This document shows positions 57,750-64,000 of a DNA stretch of 64,000 bases, piece after piece. The first letter of the stretch is position 1; each line of letters opens with the position of its first letter. Both the position numbers and the translations under genes were made by a program. The notes beneath the pieces were generated by a model, which did no database searches, was not told the origin of the DNA, and worked only from the letters and a program-made list of their open reading frames with translations. The DNA is from Brachypodium distachyon (Eukaryota > Streptophyta > Magnoliopsida > Poales > Poaceae), in NCBI RefSeq assembly GCF_000005505.3, contig NC_016131.3, forward strand, positions 1,674,001 to 1,738,000, read 5' to 3'.

Positions 57750-60700
57750 CTATCCTCTTGCGTTTTGTCTTGTGTTTCATGTTCTTGTTTTGTGGGCGTT
57801 GCACCCAAGAGGGAGCCATTTGGTGCTATGCCAAGGGATCACTCGACTTCCATTGTGATCTGCTCAGCGTTAGCTCCTTGTCTTGTTGCTAGTTTGTCCC
57901 ATTTGTGATCAGCTCAAGCTTTAGCCTTTGTAATGTTGCTTGTCTTTTTTTTCTTTTCTTTCTAATCTTCTTCTTGTCTGAGGAAGCAGAGCCAAAATAT
58001 TGATTCTTTCCTTAGTTCTTAGTATATTATAGTGGTAGTTGTTGTGACGGCTCCAAAGAAAGTATTTTGTGGACTTGTAGAGTACGCGTGTGACATCTGC
58101 ATGAAGCTCAGCTTCGTTTCTTTTCAAGTCGTGTCACAAATTAAGCACCACAGACATGCTTTGATAATTAAGGACTATCAATTCTTGAGGTTAGCTTAGA
58201 CGAACTTGGATTATGTAGTCCGGGCTCCGGAGTGAGTGGCACACGCGTGCTCTCTTTATTTTTAAATTTGAAAATTTAAATGTATCCTGAAGTTTCAAAA
58301 TTAACATTCAACAAAGGAAACACATATATACATATTTAGAAGGAAACACATACTCAAGTATTCCCTTCGCGAAGAAAAAAAATACCTTATGTATGCAAGT
58401 CTCGTGAAAATTGAACTGAGTTGATTTAGGCGAAATATAGAATGTCGAAAGCAGGACTAGAAAACATCTACTCCCTCCGATCCATATTACTTGTTGCAAA
58501 TTTTTCCAAACATGGATGTATCTATGTTTAAAAAACGTCTAGATACATGTAATATTTTAATTTTGTTTTTTTCGCATAAGCCACGAGGAATGTAAATTTT
58601 CCATGAACTTCACGGGACGTAGCACCCAAACATCTCGTGTATGGATTATTTGGAAATTTCTTAAAGCACGACATTTCTTTTGTTTTTAATAGAGCTCACT
58701 TTGAGGTTAACGTAGGTTGGCTTGTCTGCCCAACTTTCTTGCTTCTACCTATTTTAATGATTAACCGAATAAGCTTGCTGTTATATTGAGCCACTTGTGG
58801 CGAGATTATGCAACGAGTCTTCTTCAGTCATTTATTTATGAATCAAGATCAATCTGCATACGAGCTGATCGTGGTTATACATACAAAATGTTGACTCAAG
58901 AGCTGAGACTGAGGGCGAGAAGAAGTCCTGTATGGCTGGCCGTCTTTAGCTTGTTTATACTCACGATTTCCTGCTACAGGAACCGATCGAAATTAATTCA
59001 TTTTTCCTTTCACCAAACCTCGTCGGTACGGGCGTACGGCAGAGGCCAGAGGGCTCGTTTCTGCAATCCCGTAAAGCAGATAGCTGAAATTAATAACTGT
59101 CTGTCAAGCATCTCATCTCATCAGGTCAGGCCATGCATCTGTGTGTCCTGTATTTGTTTTTCTTTCACGCATTGCTAATAATTAAATCAAGTCAGCTGCG
59201 TCGATGACGGGGATTATATATTCAGTTCCTTCTGTCAAGATATGTTTTATGTTTATAATGCTATCTATAAACTTTATAAAGTTAGAAATCCACTAAGTGC
59301 AATTAATTTAGCAAGCTGCACATGCAGTCTATCCACGGCAGCATCTAATTTCTAATTTTCATCTAATTCCCATTGTAATTTCCAAATATATTTCATCTGA
59401 TACGGACGAGCCTTGCATCCAGCCAGCCATTAACCATCACGCAGGTAACCCAACGACTTCCTCTGATGCAAGCCCGGCTCATCTCCCTCCACCAACATTA
59501 ATGCATAAGAAACCGATGCTGGAATCCCAGGAATCAAGTAGCTGAGCAACCAACTTTCCTTTTTAAAGACACGCTCGACATTACATCCTCGAGTCCGCCG
59601 GATCGATGGAGGGCCGACGATGATGAGGCGCAACGGCATGCAGCGAGCGGACAAGGAGCACGAGATCGGCGCGACGGGCCCCATCCGACTGTTGCGGCCC
59701 CTCTGCCCGGGCGCGCTGCTGCCTGCACCGACGTCGTGCCGGCCTTGCGGAAAGAAGAGGAGGCTGTCGCTCCTCAGAGAAGAAGGGGGCAGAAGGAAGA
59801 GGAGGACGGCATCGATCGTCCCTACTCAGAGAAGACCTAGGGAGCGAAGAGAGGAGGCAGTCCTGCGGGAACACCGCCGAGGTAGGAGGAGTTGCGTATG
59901 TAGCGAGTTGATTTCTGTCGATAGAAATGAGGAATCATGGGACGGGAGAGAGAGACCGCAAGCGTAGTGGGCTTGGCTTGCTGGGCCTTTTTTTGCCCTG
60001 CCTATTTTGACTCGGTTTTTTGGTCTTTTTCAGTTAACCGAGGTAATAACCGAACGGATCGGTTTAATTTTGGTTCTTCATGTCTTAAAACCCATTTTTT
60101 TTTGCTTTCTTGGTTTCGTTTCTCGGCTCATCAGATCTTGGTGTTGGTTCTTCGATTTTATGCACATCCCTGCCTGATGATGGCATGGGTGGATGTAGTT
60201 GGGCAGATGTGGGCGCTCGCCGCTGCCACTAGCGTTACAACCCCCACCATCATCTCTAGTGCGGAATGGTTGACGCAACTGAGAAATGCAACCGTTGTCA
60301 ACAAGAATTTCCGCACGGGGTATCTTCTAGTTTTTTTAAAAAAAACAAGAGACTTATAAATAACCACACCCTTAAATTCCTGTGGGTCGATCTGCATGGA
60401 TAATTTTAAGATTTTTTGGGCAATTTAATTCATCATACCACTGCATTGATCAGTTCCATTGTATTCATAAGCATGATGAATTGAATTGCTGGAGGGGAAT
60501 CCGATTCTACGCCACGCCGGTCTGCTGGTAGCCAGCGATCATGGGCCAGGTTTCATTTCAAGGCCCAAATTCGTAGTATTCGCGGTTGATTAAGTTTGTT
60601 TTTGCTTCCTTCTTTCTCTTTTTTATAGCAAAATCCTCTTTCGCTAAAAAAAAGAAAAATCCTCTTTATTGATTTTGCAAAAAAAATGGTGATTTCGAGT

Positions 60701-60999
60701 GAACATATTTGTGTTTTTTTTAATAGGAAAAAAACAACTAAAGTCCAGGTTGTCGCCATGATCACCCCCAAATCGATATAGAAAATAGAAACCCGCGTAC
60801 AACTATGCTGGTCCAGTACATTTGGTTTTAGTCCAAATATCTCGCTAGCACTACAAAAGAAGTTACTGTACTGTACTCTGTACATCGGAAATGGTTAATT
60901 GGGATTTCTATGACATGAAAAAGGAAAGAAAAAGAAAGAGCGTTGATTAATTAGGAGGACAGGTAGAAGACAGCAGACCAGATCCGTTTTGAATCCCGG
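57750..60999. other. Intergenic region between the P450 and actin genes
   Basis: About 3.2 kb with no gene I can support. A MITE end lies at 58469. A GC-richer island at 59580-59970 is open on both strands but encodes arginine/proline-rich chains with no domain; it could be a captured gene scrap. A repeated 'ctaaaaaaaagaaaaatcct'-like tract lies near 60640. Confidence 0.4.
58469..58560. repeat. MITE fragment
   Basis: Begins 'tactccctccgatccatatt' and continues with 'gtctagatacatgtaatatt', the same family as 33757-33877. The far terminus is missing. Confidence 0.65.
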
Positions 61000-61004
61000 A
61001 AGAG

Positions 61005-62638
61005 GTGTATTTAACACGACGCAGCCGTCAGCCAGAGCAAAACGCTGGCAGGCAGCAGGAACTCGTCTTCTCCAGTCTCCACCACCATTCCCCCCCTCTC
61101 TCTCGCCGGTCTCCGCCGCCGCCGCCTCGCTCGCCAAGGTCCGATATCTCCCTCTCCCTCTCTCCGTGCCTCCTGGCCTCCTCGTCGTTGGACCGCGGAT
61201 CTGGTCGCGGGCCTCCTAGAATCTGTTTTTACTGTTGGTGTAGTCATCGTAGTCGTCTGCTTTCTCTCGGTAGTCGCCGTGCTCATCCGGCTCTGGGGGC
61301 GTGGATCTGGCGGACGCGATCGCTCCGAGCGCCATGGAGGTTTCGTCGGTGGATCTCTGTCCCCGCGCGATCTGCGAGCTGGGGTCCCGCGGTGCGTGCG
61401 CGCGCTAGGAAGGAAAGGGTGCGGCGACTGTACGGCGGTGGGGGTTTGGCTGCTCCAGCGGTCCTCCGATCGGCGGCGGCTTTAGTTGAGCTGATTATTG
61501 CTTGCAAAAATGCCTAGTGACTGGTGGGTTTGCTGCTTGGTTTGTCTCTTCGTCTGTGATTGTTGTTTGGTTGGGGGCTTCAGGGTTGATGCTGACATGT
61601 TGGGAATATGAAGTGGACTCGTTTTTGTGTGTGTGGCTTCGGATGGTACTTGCGTGATGGGATCTGGTAGGATGCTAGCGCGTGATGTGGTTAGGTTCCA
61701 TGGACTGTTGCATCTTGGGGACAGAAATGGGTTTGCGGTTTGCCCCATCACCCTGTGTATATGGGATGACCGGGCTAGGATTAGTTAAAAATAAACGGAT
61801 GCCCAGTCGAATACTCGTAAACGAATTATCAGGGAGCTGATTTCAAGTGGGACAGGTTCTCGCGGACATTGTTAATTTGTTATACTAGAAAAAAAATATT
61901 CCTGTTCAGATATTCCTTTTGCTAGCAAAACCAGAAAGTGTCACTACTTGCTGGTACATAGACTTTACACCTCCATAGTTTTATGTTTGATGGCTAAACA
62001 TTGATTGGTAACTGCTAGGCTGGATGTTCATCAACAGCTATAATTGCGATCCGGTACTGCTATAATTTTATTAAACTTCGATAGTTACAGACTTTACAAT
62101 TTACACCTCCATAGTTTTTGTTTGATGGCTAAACATTGATTGGTAACTGCTAGGCTGGATGTTCATCAACAGCTATAATTGCGATCCAGTACTGCTATAA
62201 TTTATTTAACTTCGATAGCCACAGTAGCACATGGGTAAAGCATGTCTGGCTGCAAGGACAGCTTATTGTCCTCTCTAATATTTTAGGTATAAAGGACCCA
62301 TTAATGTGATTGAAGTGCTATGTGCTTTCTTCAGAATTGTGATTCCTTTTCTCAGCCTGCCCTTTGTCCTGTAACTTCATTAGTGATGAAGTACCTGCTA
62401 CAATCAGAGCGAGAGATAGGATTTGCTAACTACAACTGTATTTCCCCTCTTTAGTTGGTTAAACTGGTTTTAGATATTAGTTTGAAATCATTCAAATCAA
62501 GGATTCAAGTAGTTATGTCTTCTGTGTTATTGTCCTCATCAACCTTACTTCTGGTTTGCCAGATACTTAGGAGTTAATATATTCAAATTCATTTTGAATA
62601 AGTAAATGATGAAGATGGTTTTTTATTGCCCTGTGCAG
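61005..62638 (+). promoter_or_regulatory. Actin core promoter, 5' noncoding exon and 1.5-kb leader intron
   Basis: A 'tgtatttaacac' TATA-like element at about 61005-61016 is followed by a CT-rich noncoding exon that ends at 61138 (TCGCCAAG/gtccga). The leader intron spans 61139-62638 and ends ctgtgcag. Four bases of leader remain before the ATG. This layout is the same as rice Act1, whose leader intron strongly raises expression; that function is inferred here. The intron starts CT- and GC-rich and becomes T-rich. Confidence 0.75.
61961..62218 (+). repeat. Tandem duplication (about 129 bp) in the actin leader intron
   Basis: Copy 1 is 61961-62089 and copy 2 is 62090-62218. Both begin 'gactttaca' and share 'tttgatggctaaacattgat', 'ctaggctggatgttcatcaa' and 'acttcgatag'. 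Differences are a few small indels and one substitution (ccggta/ccagta), so the duplication is recent. Confidence 0.92.
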
Positions 62639-62642
62639 ACTA

Positions 62643-64000
<1,358 letters not shown>

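Overview
The window is nuclear DNA from a plant, almost certainly a grass. The evidence is split genes with GT-AG introns and GC-rich first exons, a CESA of the monocot 1,092-residue primary-wall type, a DUF6598 gene (a family I know only from grasses), the grass F-box/LRR type, and many short Stowaway-like MITEs with the grass terminus 'CTCCCTCCG'. Genes stand about 2-8 kb apart and no complete LTR retrotransposon is present. This fits a compact grass genome, perhaps Brachypodium or a relative, but the species is inferred.

Layout. 1-2.8 kb: truncated, frameshifted Copia element (minus). 3.66-3.81 kb: orphan exon resembling the zinc finger of HBS1-like proteins. 3.90-6.58 kb: candidate non-autonomous Helitron (minus) carrying a CAMTA CG-1 fragment and a GC-rich block. 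7.15-8.66 kb: F-box/LRR pseudogene. 11.1-16.1 kb: complete 15-exon nicotinate phosphoribosyltransferase gene (plus). 16.54-16.88 kb: 5'-truncated LINE tail with target-site duplication. 18.4-18.6 kb: possible small secreted-peptide gene (minus). 19.2-21.7 kb: DUF6598 gene (plus). 25.2-30.3 kb: 14-exon cellulose synthase gene (minus). 35.0-39.7 kb: 8-exon DCP1 decapping gene (plus). 40.3-41.6 kb: ILR1-like amidohydrolase gene (minus). 43.4-45.7 kb: intronless PPR gene (plus), followed by a Ty3/gypsy RT scrap. 46.3-47.3 kb: small membrane/coiled-coil protein gene (plus). 47.8-48.4 kb: PSB28 (minus). 49.8-50.4 kb: LEA_2/NHL-type gene (minus). 51.8-53.8 kb: RRM plus zinc-knuckle glycine-rich RNA-binding protein gene (plus). 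55.3-57.6 kb: 7-exon CYP85-clan P450 gene (minus). 61.0-64.0 kb: actin gene with a leader intron (plus), cut by the window end.

The genes do not form a pathway. They are an ordinary mix of housekeeping functions (NAD salvage, wall synthesis, mRNA decay, photosystem II assembly, cytoskeleton) and hormone or specialised metabolism (auxin conjugate hydrolysis, P450). Exon joins were made by hand from GT-AG sites and checked for frame: NAPRT, CESA, DCP1, ILR1-like, PSB28, DUF6598, P450, RNA-binding protein and the small membrane protein each give a coding length divisible by three with one terminal stop. The most interesting accessory structures are the Helitron candidate, the LINE tail with its duplication, the putative small secreted peptide, and a 129-bp tandem duplication inside the actin leader intron.
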